From positions 186,001 to 250,000 of the forward strand of contig CAWFLD010000007.1 in assembly GCA_963816555.1 (NCBI GenBank): DNA of 64,000 nt. The letters run 5' to 3'. This document shows positions 1 to 12,708 of the stretch, piece after piece. Both the position numbers and the translations under genes were made by a program. The stretch's first letter is position 1. Each line of letters opens with the position of its first letter. The DNA comes from Lutibaculum sp963816555. GTDB lineage: Bacteria; Pseudomonadota; Alphaproteobacteria; Rhizobiales; Tepidamorphaceae. Below the pieces are notes generated by a model. The model was given only the letters and a program-made list of their open reading frames with translations, searched no databases and was not told where the DNA came from.

Positions 1-2851
<2,851 letters not shown>

Positions 2852-2855
<4 letters not shown>

Positions 2856-3526
2856 TCCGTCCGTCCTGCGACATCGCGCGCGACGCCGCGTTGTTGTACG
2901 TAATCTTCAAGCAGGCGGGTGCGCGCCACGACCGCCTCGCTGCCCGGGCTCACTTCGAGGGCAGCATGTACCACATTCCCTCGACCGAAGGCCAAGCTCA
3001 TTTCCTGCGCGGTAAACAGCCGCGAGACGTGGGGAAGGTCACCGCCGGCGCTGTGCGCTGCCTGGTCGAGCTTCCGAATTCCGTCCGCGGCGGCATCCGC
3101 CGCATGAAGGAGAAGCGCAGCGCGCCCCTTCCTCAGCAAGGCCTCGCAGTCGGCAAAGCCGATCGCGAGGCGTCCCGCTCGCCGCTCCAGTCCGAGCTTT
3201 CCGAGCAGGCTCGCCACCAGCTGGTCGCGCACCTGAACGTCGAAATCTTCCGGCGCGCGGGCCTGTGCCTTGAACGCTCGTGAAAAATGGTTCTTTCGCG
3301 CGGCAATTGCAACCGACTCCTGCCGCGCTTCCACCCAGGCGCCCCGTCCGGGCAGCCGTCGCTTGATGTCGAACGCCACCGTTCCGTCCGGCGCACGGAC
3401 GAATCTCAGGAGCTCGTCCGCGGGCCGGCTCTGCCGGCTGACGATGCAGCGGCGCTGCGGCCGCCGGTCCCTCGGGCCCGCGTCGGTCTCCAGTTCCGCG
3501 TCTGTGTCGGTCGCCTCGGACGTCAC
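2852..3526 (-). CDS. ylxR: YlxR-type RNA-binding protein (DUF448 plus L7Ae-like domain)
   Basis: Small RNA-binding protein found between nusA and infB; in alphaproteobacteria it joins a DUF448/YlxR domain to an L7Ae-like fold. The GTG at 3526 overlaps the nusA stop (GTGA) and gives 224 residues. The N-terminal half carries PQRRCIVSRQ, RFVRAPDGTVAFD and LPGRGAWV, the YlxR signature; the C-terminal half (about 110-215) contains the L7Ae-like core with AIGFADCEALLRKGRAALLL. The end overlaps infB by ATGA. Because nusA is frameshifted, its raw frame reads through into this gene and gives an apparent NusA-YlxR fusion, which I reject. Exact molecular role is not known from the sequence. Confidence 0.9.
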
Positions 3527-5146
3527 TCTTCTCCCGCGTCGTCGCTCTCTTCGGCGTCGGCCTCGTCGGCGGCCTGCGCGGCGGCAAGCTCCTCCTCGGT
3601 CACCCAGCCGGCCTTCAGGCGGGCATTCATGACGATGTGCTCGGCCTCGTCGCGCGACAGGTCGAAGCCGTCGAGGAAGCCGGGCTCCCGCTTGCGTCTC
3701 GCCGTTCACGCGCTCGGTCCAGCCGACGAGATCGTCGGTGGCGCAGCCCGCCAGGTCCTCGAGCGTCTTCACGTCGTTCTCGCCGAGCGCCACGAGCATC
3801 GCCGTGGTCACGCCCTCGACCTGCTTGAGATCGTCGGAGACGCCGAGCTCGGTGCGCTTCTCGTCGAGCTCGGCCTCGAGCCGCTCGAGATACTCGCGCG
3901 CCCGCGCCTGGATCTCCTCGGCCGTCTCCTCGTCGAAGCCCTCGATCGCCTCGACCTCGGAGAGCGGCACGTAGGCCACCTCCTCCATCGAGGAGAAGCC
4001 TTCCGACACGAGAAGCTGGGCCACGACCTCGTCGACGTCGAGGCCTTCCATGAACATTTCGGTGCGCTCGGCGAATTCCTTCTGCCGGCGCTCCGACTCC
4101 TCCTGCTCGGTCAGGATGTCGATATCCCAGCCCGTGAGCTGCGAGGCGAGGCGGACGTTCTGGCCGCGGCGGCCGATGGCCAGCGACAGCTGGTCGTCCG
4201 GCACCACGACCTCGATGCGGTTGGCGTCCTCGTCGAGCACGACCTTGACCACCTCGGCGGGCTGCAGCGCGTTGACGATGAAGCTCGCGGCGTCGGGCGA
4301 CCACGGGATGATGTCGATCTTCTCGCCCTGCAGCTCGTTGACGACCGCCTGGACGCGGCTGCCGCGCATGCCGACGCAGGCGCCGACGGGATCGATCGAG
4401 GAATCCTTCGAGATCACGGCGATCTTGGCGCGCGAGCCCGGGTCGCGGGCGACCGACTTGATCTCGATGATGCCGTCGTAGATCTCCGGCACCTCCTGGG
4501 CGAACAGCTTCGCCATGAACTGCGGATGCGTGCGCGACAGGAAGATCTGCGGCCCGCGCTGCTCGGAGCGCACGTCGTAGATATAGGCGCGCACCCGGTC
4601 GCCCGGCCTGTAGGTCTCGCGCGGCACGAGCTCGTCGCGGCGGATGATCGCCTCGCCGCGGCCGAGATCGACGATCACGTTGCCGTACTCGACGCGCTTG
4701 ACGACGCCGTTCACGACCTCGCCGATGCGGTCCTTGAATTCCTCGTACTGGCGCTGGCGCTCGGCGTCGCGCACCTTCTGGACGATGACCTGCTTGGCCG
4801 ACTGGGCGGCGATGCGGCCGAAGTCGAGCGGCGGCAGCGGCTCGGAGATGTAGTCGCCGAGCTCGGCGGCCGGGTTGCGCTCGCGCGCCTCCTCGAGCGA
4901 GATCTCGGTGATCGGGCTCTCGACGGTCTCGACGGCCTCGCGAAGCCGGTAGAGCCGGATCTCGCCCGACTTCGGGTTGATCTCCGCCTTGACGTTCGTC
5001 TCGCTGCCGTAACGCGACCGCGCCGCCTTCTGGATCGCGTCCTCCATGGCCGCGATCACGATCTGCCGGTCGATCACCTTCTCGCGCGCGACCGCGTCGG
5101 CGATCTGCAGCAGTTCGAGCCTGTTGGCGCTGACAGCCGTTGCCAT
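3523..5146 (-). CDS. nusA: Transcription termination/antitermination factor NusA (one-base frameshift)
   Basis: NusA binds RNA polymerase and nascent RNA and modulates pausing, termination and antitermination. The ATG at 5146 gives MATAVSANRLELLQIADAVA, the conserved start; an in-frame TTG lies three codons upstream. The order is N-terminal RNAP-binding domain, S1, two KH domains (VGACVGMRGSRVQAVVNELQ near residue 265; GRRGQNVRLAS further on) and helix-hairpin-helix repeats. Near 3691-3697 the reading frame breaks after the codons for VNGET: the plus strand reads cttgcgtctc where cttcgtctc would keep the frame. Removing one base gives KREPGFLDGFDLSRDEAEHI and a 540-residue protein stopping at 3523. 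An essential gene with a clean one-base fix suggests sequencing error. Confidence 0.95.
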
Positions 5147-5173
5147 ACTATTCAAGCCTTCCGTTCCTGGCCC

Positions 5174-5743
5174 TCACGCGTCGGGCGCATTCTTCTCGCG
5201 CGCCTTGCCGGCGCGCAGGGATTCCTCGATGAGCGCGTCCGTCATCACGAGATGCGCCTCGGCGATGTCCGCGATCGGCAGCGCCGCGGCCGCGGGCTCC
5301 GTGCCCTCCGGCATGTCGACGAGCACCGTCTCGCCCTCGACGCCGCGGATCAGGCCGCGGAAGCGCTTGCGCCCCTCGACCGGCACGGCCATCTCGACCT
5401 TCACCTCGTGGCCGGCCCAGCGCACGAAATCCGACAGCCTGACCAGCGGCCGGTCGATGCCGGGCGAGGAGACCTCGAGATTGTAGGCGCCCTTGATCGG
5501 GTCCTCGACGTCGAGCGCCGGCGACAGGGCGCGGCTCAGGGTCTCGCAGTCGTCGACCGTGAACGTGCCGTCGGGCCGCTCCGCCATGATCTGCACCGTG
5601 CAGCCGTCGCGGGCGCTGACCCGGACGCGCACCAGCCTGAAGCCCAGATCCTCGGCGACCGGCTCGGCGACGGCGGCGACGCGCGCGGCGGCGCCCGTCT
5701 CCGTCACGAGGCGCGGATCGTCCTGGGCGAGTTCCTGAATCAT
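5174..5743 (-). CDS. rimP: Ribosome maturation factor RimP
   Basis: Helps assemble the 30S subunit. The protein has 189 residues, normal for the family. The N-terminal domain carries AEDLGFRLVRVRV and the conserved SPGIDRPL motif (about residues 93-100), and the C-terminal SH3-like domain has KRFRGLIRGVEGETVLVDM. The ATG at 5743 has a GAGG ribosome-binding sequence about seven bases ahead. It is the first gene of rimP-nusA-ylxR-infB, 27 bases upstream of nusA, and a strong terminator of the preceding operon lies just upstream. Confidence 0.96.
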   Translation of the reverse strand: MIQELAQDDPRLVTETGAAARVAAVAEPVAEDLGFRLVRVRVSARDGCTVQIMAERPDGTFTVDDCETLSRALSPALDVEDPIKGAYNLEVSSPGIDRPLVRLSDFVRWAGHEVKVEMAVPVEGRKRFRGLIRGVEGETVLVDMPEGTEPAAAALPIADIAEAHLVMTDALIEESLRAGKAREKNAPDA

Positions 5744-5811
5744 TCAACAGCCTCATACCGGGATCGTGTGGCGAGGCTGCGGCCGGCGCCGGTCAAGGCG
5801 TCGCCCCAAAC

Positions 5812-5837
5812 AAAAAAGAGCGGGCCGAGGCCCACTC
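5812..5837 (-). terminator. Rho-independent terminator after the metK-trmB genes
   Basis: Read on the minus strand, GAGTGGGCC, a TC turn, then GGCCCGCTC form a nine-pair stem followed directly by TTTTTTG. It lies 54 bases beyond the trmB stop and before rimP, so it separates the metK/trmB side from the rimP-infB operon. The stem and the run of six T are seen directly; function is inferred. Confidence 0.85.
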
Positions 5838-5890
5838 CCCACGAACGATCCGAGAGAGTATCAGAACCATCCAACCGGTTCGGATGACGT

Positions 5891-6626
5891 CTATATACCC
5901 GCTTGCCCCCCGTCCGCGCAAGAGCCGGCTCCACGCTTCCGGAAGGTCAGGTAGGCGGGCCTGCGCCCCTCGCGGATCGCCTTCGCCTCGTAGCGTGTGC
6001 CGGGCCAGCCGGGAAACGGCGTGCGCCAGTCGTCGGCCCGCTCCGCCGTCCAGTCGAGGGCGGGCGCGGAGCGGCGGACGCGGCGCAGCGTCCAGTCGAC
6101 ATAGTCCGGGATGTCGCTGGCGAAGCGCAGCTCGCCGCCGGGCTTGAGGATGCGCGCCATGTGCGGCGCGGTGTCGTCGTTGAGGAGCCGGCGCTTGCGG
6201 TGGCGCGTCTTCGGCCAGGGGTCGGGATAGAGCATCCAGATCCGGTCGAGCGAGGCGTCCGGCAGCGCGGCGAGCAGGAGGCGGGCGTCGGCGTCGTAGA
6301 GCCGCACGTTGTCGAGGCCCTGCTCCTCGACCGCCACCAGCATCTTGGCCATGCCGTTGAGAAACGGCTCGCAGCCGATGAAGCCGGTCTCCGGCTCGCT
6401 CGCGGCGCGGTGGGCGAGGTGCTCCCCGCCGCCGAAGCCGATCTCGAGATGGACCTCGCGGACGGGCCGCGGAAACAGCGCCGCGCAGGTCGGCCGGCGC
6501 CTCGTCCGGCTCGACCCTGAGCCGCGGCAGCAGGTGATCGATCAGATCCTGCTGCCGCTGCCTGAGCGGATGTCCCTTGCGGCGCCCGTAGAAGCGCTGA
6601 CGGCTTTCGTCGTGCCCGGGCGTCAC
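5891..6626 (-). CDS. trmB: tRNA (guanine-N7-)-methyltransferase TrmB (one-base frameshift)
   Basis: Uses SAM to make m7G46 in tRNA. The GTG at 6626 opens VTPGHDESRQRFYGRRKGH, a typical alphaproteobacterial TrmB start. After residue about 48 (position 6480-6486) one extra base shifts the frame. Removing it restores LFPRPVREVHLEIGFGGGEH, the SAM-binding loop, then IWMLYPDPWPKTRHRKRRL, the TrmB signature with the PDPWPK motif, for 244 residues in total. It lies 15 bases after the metK stop and shares its transcription unit, ending at the terminator at 5812-5837. Likely an assembly error rather than a pseudogene. Confidence 0.92.
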
Positions 6627-6641
6627 GTCGGTCCGGCTGCC

Positions 6642-7811
6642 TTACGAGAAGGCGCGCTTGAGCTCGTCGACCAGGTCGGTGCGCTCCCAGGAGAAGCCGC
6701 CGTCATGGTCGGGCGAGCGGCCGAAATGGCCGTAGGCCGCGGTGCGCGCGTAGATCGGACGGTTGAGCTGCAGGTGCTCGCGGATGCCGCGGGGCGACAG
6801 GTTCACGAGCTGGTACAGCACCTTCTCGAGCTTCTCCTCGTCGACCTCGTTCGTGCCGTGGCAGTCGACGTAGAGCGACAGCGGCTTGGAGACGCCGATC
6901 GCGTAGGAGACCTGGATCGTGCACTTCTCCGCCAGGTCCGCGGCGACCACGTTCTTGGCGAGGTAGCGGCAGGCATAGGCGGCCGAGCGGTCGACCTTCG
7001 TGGGGTCCTTGCCCGAGAACGCGCCGCCGCCGTGCGGCGCGGCGCCGCCATAGGTGTCGACGATGATCTTGCGGCCGGTCAGGCCGCAGTCGCCGTCGGG
7101 GCCGCCGATGACGAAGCGGCCCGTCGGGTTCACGTAGAACTCGTCTTCCGGGCACATCCAGCCGTCCGGCAGGACGTCGAGGACGTAGGGCCGCACGATC
7201 TCGCGGACCTCCTCGGTGGAGACGCGCTCGGTGTGCTGCGTCGAGACGACGACCGAGGTCACCGCGGCCGGCCGGCCGTTCTCGTAGCGCAGCGTGACCT
7301 GGCTCTTGGCGTCCGGCTCGAGGTCGGGCTGGGCGCCGGAATGGCGCGCCTCGGCCATCGCCTGCAGGATGCCGTGCGCGTAGTAGATCGGCGCCGGCAT
7401 CAGGTCGGGCGTGTCCTTGCACGCGAAGCCGAACATGATGCCCTGGTCGCCGGCGCCCTCGTCCTTGTTGCCGGCGGAGTCGACGCCGACGGCGATGTCG
7501 GCGGACTGCTGGTGGACGAGCACCTCGACGTCGGCGTTCTTCCAGTGGAAGCCGTCCTGCTCGTAGCCGATCTCCTTGACGACGCGGCGGGCGACGTCCT
7601 CGAGATGCTCGGGCGTCACGCTCTCGGGCCCGCGGACCTCGCCGGCCAGCACGATCTTGTTCGTGGTGACGAGCGTCTCGCAGGCGACGCGCGCCTCCGG
7701 CATGGCGGCGAGATAGGTGTCGACGATCGCGTCCGAGATCTTGTCGCACACCTTGTCCGGGTGGCCTTCGGAGACGGATTCGCTGGTGAAGAGATAGGAA
7801 GATCTGGCCAC
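6642..7811 (-). CDS. metK: S-adenosylmethionine synthetase MetK
   Basis: Makes SAM from methionine and ATP. The GTG at 7811 starts VARSSYLFTSESVSEGHPDK, giving 389 residues, the family norm; upstream in-frame codons are not family-like. Motifs seen are GHPDK near residue 17, GAGDQGIMFGFA in the central domain and GGGAFSGKDPTKVDRSAAY in the P-loop-like region. It lies between the xre regulator and trmB. The roughly 140 base leader contains TTGACG with a weak -10 about 17 bases on. I looked for a SAM riboswitch there and could not support one by eye. Confidence 0.97.
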   Translation of the reverse strand: MARSSYLFTSESVSEGHPDKVCDKISDAIVDTYLAAMPEARVACETLVTTNKIVLAGEVRGPESVTPEHLEDVARRVVKEIGYEQDGFHWKNADVEVLVHQQSADIAVGVDSAGNKDEGAGDQGIMFGFACKDTPDLMPAPIYYAHGILQAMAEARHSGAQPDLEPDAKSQVTLRYENGRPAAVTSVVVSTQHTERVSTEEVREIVRPYVLDVLPDGWMCPEDEFYVNPTGRFVIGGPDGDCGLTGRKIIVDTYGGAAPHGGGAFSGKDPTKVDRSAAYACRYLAKNVVAADLAEKCTIQVSYAIGVSKPLSLYVDCHGTNEVDEEKLEKVLYQLVNLSPRGIREHLQLNRPIYARTAAYGHFGRSPDHDGGFSWERTDLVDELKRAFS

Positions 7812-7954
7812 GGACGGTTCCCTCGCAGGACATAAAGAAATCTCAATATCCGCCTTCTGACAGCGCGGGCGGCCAGCGTCAAGCGCCAAGGTGCGCCGCG
7901 AGGCGACTCTGCGGAAGGGAGGTTCGGCGGTGTGGCAGGCGCGACGCGGTCGGC

Positions 7955-8359
7955 TCACTCGCCCTTGCGGGCCAGCGTCTCCACGAGGTCGACGATGCGT
8001 CGGCGCACGCTCGGGTCCTCGATCGCGAGGAAGGCCTTCATCAGCTGCAGCCCCTCGCGGCTGGCGATGAAGTCGGCGACGTAGTCCTCGCCGTCGGCCT
8101 CCGCGAGGCCCGGCGCCGCGGCGGCGCCGTAGCCCATGTCGTCGTAGAAGAACGACACCGGCACGCCCAGGATCTGCGATGCCTCGAAGAGCCGGCTCGC
8201 CCCGATCCGGTTCGTGCCCTTCTCGTATTTCTGGACCTGCTGGAAGGTGATGCCGAGCTGGTCCGCCAGCTTCTCCTGGCTCATGCCGATCAGCATTCGC
8301 CGCAGCCGCACCCGGCCGCCAACATGGACATCGATCGGGTTTGGCGCTTTTCGGTTCAT
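7955..8359 (-). CDS. XRE-family helix-turn-helix regulator
   Basis: Cytoplasmic DNA-binding protein of 134 residues. The ATG at 8359 gives MNRKAPNPIDVHVGGRVRLR; an upstream in-frame start would add 13 residues unlike the family. The HTH_3 domain covers about residues 12-68: RRMLIGMSQEKLADQLGITF (helix-turn-helix), QQVQKYEKGTNRIGASRL and ILGVPVSFFYDD. The C-terminal part matches the short tail seen in rhizobial SinR-like regulators encoded next to lnt and metK. The target genes are not shown by the sequence; position before metK hints at control of the neighbourhood but is not proof. Confidence 0.9.
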   Translation of the reverse strand: MNRKAPNPIDVHVGGRVRLRRMLIGMSQEKLADQLGITFQQVQKYEKGTNRIGASRLFEASQILGVPVSFFYDDMGYGAAAAPGLAEADGEDYVADFIASREGLQLMKAFLAIEDPSVRRRIVDLVETLARKGE

Positions 8360-8479
8360 GTCGGCGTCGGCTTCGAAATCACGGGATCCGCATCGCACGG
8401 ACAGGGCCGTGCCGGGGCAATAGCATATTCTTCATACACCAGATACGGCACAAAGCACCCCTCGTGGGGCGCGCGCGCC

Positions 8480-10099
8480 TCACCCGCGGCGCCGGCGCAT
8501 CGCCGCGGCGAGCGCGACCAGGAAGGCGAGCGCCGTCATGATCGCCCAGGGAAGCTCGCGGTGGCGGGCGTAGAAGGTGGGTGGCGCCGCCGCCGGCAGG
8601 CTCGCGTCGATGACGCCGCGCTGGCCGATGCCGAGCCGGCGCAGGACGCGGCCGTTCGCGTCGATCACCGCGGAGATGCCGGTGTTCGCGGCGCGGATGA
8701 CGGGCAGCCCCTCCTCGACCGCGCGCACCCGCGCCTGCCGCAGGTGCTGCCAGGGCCCGGGCGTGTCGCCGAACCAGGCGTCGTTGGTGACGTTGAGGAT
8801 CCAGCTCGGCCGCGCGACGCCGTCCGGCAGGACCTGGCCCGGGAAGATGATCTCGTAGCAGATCAGCGGCAGGAAGGGCGGCGCGGCGCCGGCCTGCATC
8901 GCGTGCCGCTCCGAGCCCGCCTCGAAGCCGCCGATCACGTCCGTCAGCTGGCGCAGGCCGAGCGCCTCGAGCGTCGACTGCCACGGCATGAACTCGCCGA
9001 ACGGCACGAGCTTCACCTTGTCGTAGACGTCGCCGATGCGGCCCTCGTCGTCGATCACGAAGATCGAGTTGTAGACGCGCCAGCCGCTCTCCTTCGTCGC
9101 GTCGCGCTCGACCCGCTGCAGGCCGGTGACGAGCGAGGTGCCGGTCGGCAGCACCGCGGCGATCGCCGGCAGCGCCGTGCTCTCGAAGTCGAAGACGTAG
9201 GGGATGGCCGATTCCGGCCAGATCACGATGTCGGCGTCGCCCGCCCCCATCGCGTCCGGCGATGCGGCGCGGTCGGTGAGCTCGAGATATTCCGACAGGA
9301 TCGCCGAGCGGCGCGCGGGCAGCCACTTCTCGTCCTGCGGCACCGAGGGCTGGACGATGCGCAGCCGCACGGCCGGTGCCGGCCCGTCGTCCGGCTGCCG
9401 CAGCCGCCAGCTTCCGAAGCCGAACATGGCCGCGAGCACGGCGAGCCCGGCGACCGGCAGGCCGAGGCGGACGATCCGGCCGCCGCCGCCGCTGATCGCG
9501 GCCGGCGCGGCGAAGACGAGGCAGGCGACCACCGCGAGCCCGTAGGCGCCGACGAGGGAGGCCGACTGCATCGTCAGCTCGGAAGCCGCGAAGGCGTAGC
9601 CGAAGCCGTTCCACGGGAAGCCCGTCAGCAGGTGGCCGCGCGCGAACTCGGCGAGGCCCATGCCGAACGCGAAGGCGAAGACGCGGGCCGGGCCCGGCGA
9701 CCAGAGGAGCCGCGCGATGGCGGTGCCGGCGGCGGTGAAGAGCGCGAGCCCCGCCGGCAGGAGCAGCATCGCGAAGGGGATCATCCACGCGAAGGTGTCG
9801 GCCTCGACGAGGAAGGCCGCGCCGATCCACCACAGCCCGGCGAGGAAATAGCCGAAGCCGAAGGCCCAGCCGACGAGCGCCGCCGGCAGGAGGGCGCGCA
9901 GACGCTGCCGCCGCCCCGCGACGATCGTGCCGTCGATCAGCCAGATCAGGCCGGGAAAGGTGAGGAAGAGGACGGGGAAGGCGTCGTAGGGCGCCATCGC
10001 CAGCGCCGAGACGGCGCCGAGCAGGAAGCCGGCGAGCATGCGCCGCCAGCCCCACAGCAGCGACAGCCGCCCTGCCGCCCGGTCGACCGGATCGCTCAT
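8480..10099 (-). CDS. lnt: Apolipoprotein N-acyltransferase Lnt
   Basis: Inner-membrane enzyme that adds the third acyl chain to lipoproteins. It has 539 residues: about six hydrophobic segments in the first 210 residues and one at the C-terminus, surrounding a nitrilase-fold domain. The catalytic triad is visible as Glu in IVIWPESAIPY, Lys in KVKLVPFGEFMPW and Cys in FLPLICYEIIFPG. It follows corC by 18 bases in the ybeY-corC-lnt arrangement, which is common in Proteobacteria. The ATG at 10099 starts MSDPVDRAAGRLSLLWGWRR. Confidence 0.96.
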   Translation of the reverse strand: MSDPVDRAAGRLSLLWGWRRMLAGFLLGAVSALAMAPYDAFPVLFLTFPGLIWLIDGTIVAGRRQRLRALLPAALVGWAFGFGYFLAGLWWIGAAFLVEADTFAWMIPFAMLLLPAGLALFTAAGTAIARLLWSPGPARVFAFAFGMGLAEFARGHLLTGFPWNGFGYAFAASELTMQSASLVGAYGLAVVACLVFAAPAAISGGGGRIVRLGLPVAGLAVLAAMFGFGSWRLRQPDDGPAPAVRLRIVQPSVPQDEKWLPARRSAILSEYLELTDRAASPDAMGAGDADIVIWPESAIPYVFDFESTALPAIAAVLPTGTSLVTGLQRVERDATKESGWRVYNSIFVIDDEGRIGDVYDKVKLVPFGEFMPWQSTLEALGLRQLTDVIGGFEAGSERHAMQAGAAPPFLPLICYEIIFPGQVLPDGVARPSWILNVTNDAWFGDTPGPWQHLRQARVRAVEEGLPVIRAANTGISAVIDANGRVLRRLGIGQRGVIDASLPAAAPPTFYARHRELPWAIMTALAFLVALAAAMRRRRG

Positions 10100-10117
10100 G
10101 CGGGCGGCCGGGCCCGC

Positions 10118-11158
10118 TCAGGCTGCATCGGAGCGGTCGTCTTGGCGCAGGGCCTGGCCCGGCCGATCCGGCTCCGCCGCCTTGCGGCGGTGGATCCGCA
10201 CCCGCTTGATGCGGCGCGGATCGGCGTCGAGGATCTCGAACTCGAAGCCGCCGGCGAACGGCACGAGCTCGCCGCGCACCGGCACGTGGCCGGCGCGGTT
10301 GAAGACGAGGCCGGCCAGCGTGTCGACCTCCTCGACGAGGTCGCCGAGCTCGAGGTCGTCGCCGAACAGGGCCGACACCTCCTCGATGGGCGCGCGCGCG
10401 TCGGCGATGAAGCCGCCGTCGGGCGTCGGCTCGATCATCGGCGCGCTCGCCTCGTCGTGCTCGTCCTCGATGTCGCCGACGATCTGCTCGACGAGGTCCT
10501 CGATCGAGACGAGGCCGTCCGTGCCGCCATACTCGTCGACGACGATCGCCATGTGCACGCGCGTCGCCTGCATCTTCACCAGCAGGTCGCCGGCCGGCAT
10601 CGACGGCGGCACGTAGAGGACCTGGCGGACGAGGCCCGTCCGGTTGAGCGGCGTCGTGAAGTCGACCTTGTCGAAGGGATTGCCGCCGGGCTCGATCGCC
10701 GGCGTCTCGGCGCCGTCGGCCGGCGTGCCGAGCGCCTGCTGCGTGATGTAGCCCATCAGGTCCTTGATGTGGACCATGCCGGCGGGATCGTCGAGGCCCT
10801 CGCGGTAGACGGGCAGGCGCGAGTGGCCGGCCACGCGGAATTCCTGCAGGAGCTCGCCGATCGGCACGTCGACCTCGACGGCGTCGATGTCGGCGCGCGG
10901 CACCATCACGTCCTCCACGCGCAGGTCGCGCAGAGAGAGGACGTTGCGCAGCATCGAGCGTTCCTTCGGCGAAAGGACGCTGGCGAGCTGGCGCGCATCC
11001 GCGTCGAGGACCCCTTCGAGGTCGTCGCGCAGCGAGCCGTTCGACCGGCCGGCGAACAGTTCCTTCAGGCGGGCGAAGAACCCGTTGTGAAGGTTGGACT
11101 GATCGCCGGCGGCGATACTGGAAGGGTCGTCGGTGCTACTTCGGCTTTCGTCTGACAT
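10118..11158 (-). CDS. corC: CorC/HlyC-family CBS-domain protein
   Basis: Cytoplasmic protein of 346 residues with paired CBS domains (from about residue 80, VEDVMVPRADIDAVEVDVP, and AIVVDEYGGTDGLVSIEDLV) and a C-terminal CorC_HlyC domain of FAD-binding-like fold (LPGG region replaced here by VRGELVPFAGGFEFEILDAD). Members are called Mg2+/Co2+ efflux protein CorC or hemolysin TlyC by homology; actual transport activity is uncertain because this version has no membrane domain. It sits between ybeY (13 bases) and lnt (18 bases), a conserved order. Confidence 0.9.
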   Translation of the reverse strand: MSDESRSSTDDPSSIAAGDQSNLHNGFFARLKELFAGRSNGSLRDDLEGVLDADARQLASVLSPKERSMLRNVLSLRDLRVEDVMVPRADIDAVEVDVPIGELLQEFRVAGHSRLPVYREGLDDPAGMVHIKDLMGYITQQALGTPADGAETPAIEPGGNPFDKVDFTTPLNRTGLVRQVLYVPPSMPAGDLLVKMQATRVHMAIVVDEYGGTDGLVSIEDLVEQIVGDIEDEHDEASAPMIEPTPDGGFIADARAPIEEVSALFGDDLELGDLVEEVDTLAGLVFNRAGHVPVRGELVPFAGGFEFEILDADPRRIKRVRIHRRKAAEPDRPGQALRQDDRSDAA

Positions 11159-11171
11159 CTGATTTCAGGTT

Positions 11172-11669
11172 TCACCCGGACTGTTCCTGAAGGTCCGGCT
11201 CCGTCTCGGCGTATGGGTCGGGCAGCCCGAGATCGCCAAGGATCGCGATCTCCAACGCTTCCATCCGGGCCGCCTCGTCCTCTTCGATATGATCGTGCCC
11301 CAGCACGTGCAGTATGCCGTGGATCACCAGATGGATGAAGTGGTGCTCCGGCGACTTTCCCTGCTCGGCAGCCTCGCGGGCAAGCGTCTCGCGCGCAAGG
11401 ATGACGTCCCCAAGGTGGGGATCCTCGCCCGGAACGCCAACGCCCGGCGACGGAAAGGACAGCACGTTGGTCGGCTTGTCCTTGTTCCGGAACTGCGCGT
11501 TGAGCCCGCGCACCGTCGCGTCGTCGGCCAGCGCGACGGTGACCGTGCCGCTCGCCGGCTGGCGCGCGGCGACCGCCGCGGCGACCGGCGCGAGCAGGCG
11601 CTCCGGCTCGAGGCCCGACCAGTCGCCGGCCTGCTCCACGATCTCGAGCGCGAGCGGCGCGTCAGCCAT
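11172..11669 (-). CDS. ybeY: Endoribonuclease YbeY
   Basis: Metal-dependent RNase used in 16S rRNA 3' end maturation and ribosome quality control. It has 165 residues. The zinc motif HxxxHxxxxxH is visible in LVIHGILHVLGHDH near residues 118-131, and RNKDKPTNVLSFP is the second family motif. Its ATG at 11669 lies inside the 3' end of phoH (8-base overlap), so the two are probably translated together. Confidence 0.96.
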   Translation of the reverse strand: MADAPLALEIVEQAGDWSGLEPERLLAPVAAAVAARQPASGTVTVALADDATVRGLNAQFRNKDKPTNVLSFPSPGVGVPGEDPHLGDVILARETLAREAAEQGKSPEHHFIHLVIHGILHVLGHDHIEEDEAARMEALEIAILGDLGLPDPYAETEPDLQEQSG

Positions 11670-12708
11670 GGCCGGGCGCCGCCTTCCTCGCCTCCGCCTC
11701 GCCCTGCTCGTAGGCGCGCACGATGCGCTGCACGAGCGGGTTGCGGATGACGTCGGCCTCGGCGAACGGGATGTGCGCCACGCCGTCGACCGCGGCGAGC
11801 AGGCGGATCGCCTCGCGCAGGCCCGACTGCTGGCCCGGCGGCAGGTCGACCTGGCTCGGGTCGCCCGTCACGATCATCTTCGAGCCCTCGCCGAGGCGCG
11901 TGAGGAACATCTTCATCTGCATCGTCGTGCAGTTCTGCGCCTCGTCGAGGATGACGGCGGCGTTCGACAGCGTGCGGCCGCGCATGAAGGCGAGCGGCGC
12001 GATCTCGATCACCCGGTTCTGCAGGCCCCGCTCGACGCGGTCGGCCGGCATCATGTCGTAGAGCGCGTCGTAGAGCGGCCGCAGGTAGGGGTCGACCTTC
12101 TCGCGCATGTCGCCCGGCAGGAAGCCGAGCCGCTCGCCCGCCTCGACGGCGGGCCGCGACAGGATGATGCGGTCGACGACGCCCTTCTCGAGCAGCGCGG
12201 CGGCATAGGCGACGGCGAGATAGGTCTTGCCGGTGCCGGCCGGGCCGGCGGCGAAGACGAGGTCGTGGTCGGCGAGCGCCCGCAGGTAGCGGTCCTGCGT
12301 CACCGTGCGCGCCGTGACCGTCTTCTTGCGCGTGCCGATCTGGGCGAGCGAGGACAGCCCCGGCAGCACGGCCTGCTGCTCGCTGACCGCCGTCGCCACG
12401 CGGATCGCGCCGTCGACGTCGCCCTGCGTCACCTCCTCGCCGCGCAGGAGGCGCTGGTAGAGCCCCTCCAGCACCTCGGCGGCGGTGGCGCAGGCGGCAG
12501 GGTCGCCGCGCAGGCTCACATAGTTGCCGCGCGCCGTCGCCTCGATCCCGAGCCGCTGCTCGATCAGCGCCAGGTGCTGGTCGTACTGCCCGTAGAGATC
12601 GCTCGCCAGCCGGTTGTCCTCGAAGCCGACGACCCGCTCGCTCGTGCGGCCCGGGTCGTCCTGGCGACGGCCGTAGCGCGACCGCCCCGCCTGTGGCGTT
12701 TCGTTCAA
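11662..12708 (-). CDS. phoH: PhoH-like ATPase
   Basis: Cytoplasmic P-loop ATPase of the PhoH (YbeZ) family, 348 residues, usually linked to RNA metabolism through its pairing with YbeY. Walker A is GPAGTGKTYLAVAYA near residue 160 and Walker B is AAVILDEAQNCTTMQMKMFL. The N-terminal about 120 residues form a KH-like region. The gene starts at 12708, overlapping the miaB stop by four bases, and ends overlapping ybeY. Frame intact. Confidence 0.94.
   Translation of the reverse strand: MNETPQAGRSRYGRRQDDPGRTSERVVGFEDNRLASDLYGQYDQHLALIEQRLGIEATARGNYVSLRGDPAACATAAEVLEGLYQRLLRGEEVTQGDVDGAIRVATAVSEQQAVLPGLSSLAQIGTRKKTVTARTVTQDRYLRALADHDLVFAAGPAGTGKTYLAVAYAAALLEKGVVDRIILSRPAVEAGERLGFLPGDMREKVDPYLRPLYDALYDMMPADRVERGLQNRVIEIAPLAFMRGRTLSNAAVILDEAQNCTTMQMKMFLTRLGEGSKMIVTGDPSQVDLPPGQQSGLREAIRLLAAVDGVAHIPFAEADVIRNPLVQRIVRAYEQGEAEARKAAPGHG

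Noticed and set aside
7812..7954. A possible SAM riboswitch in the metK leader
   Set aside because: The leader is of suitable length, but I could not find the SAM-II pseudoknot or SAM/SAH core by eye. A covariance search of this stretch would settle it.
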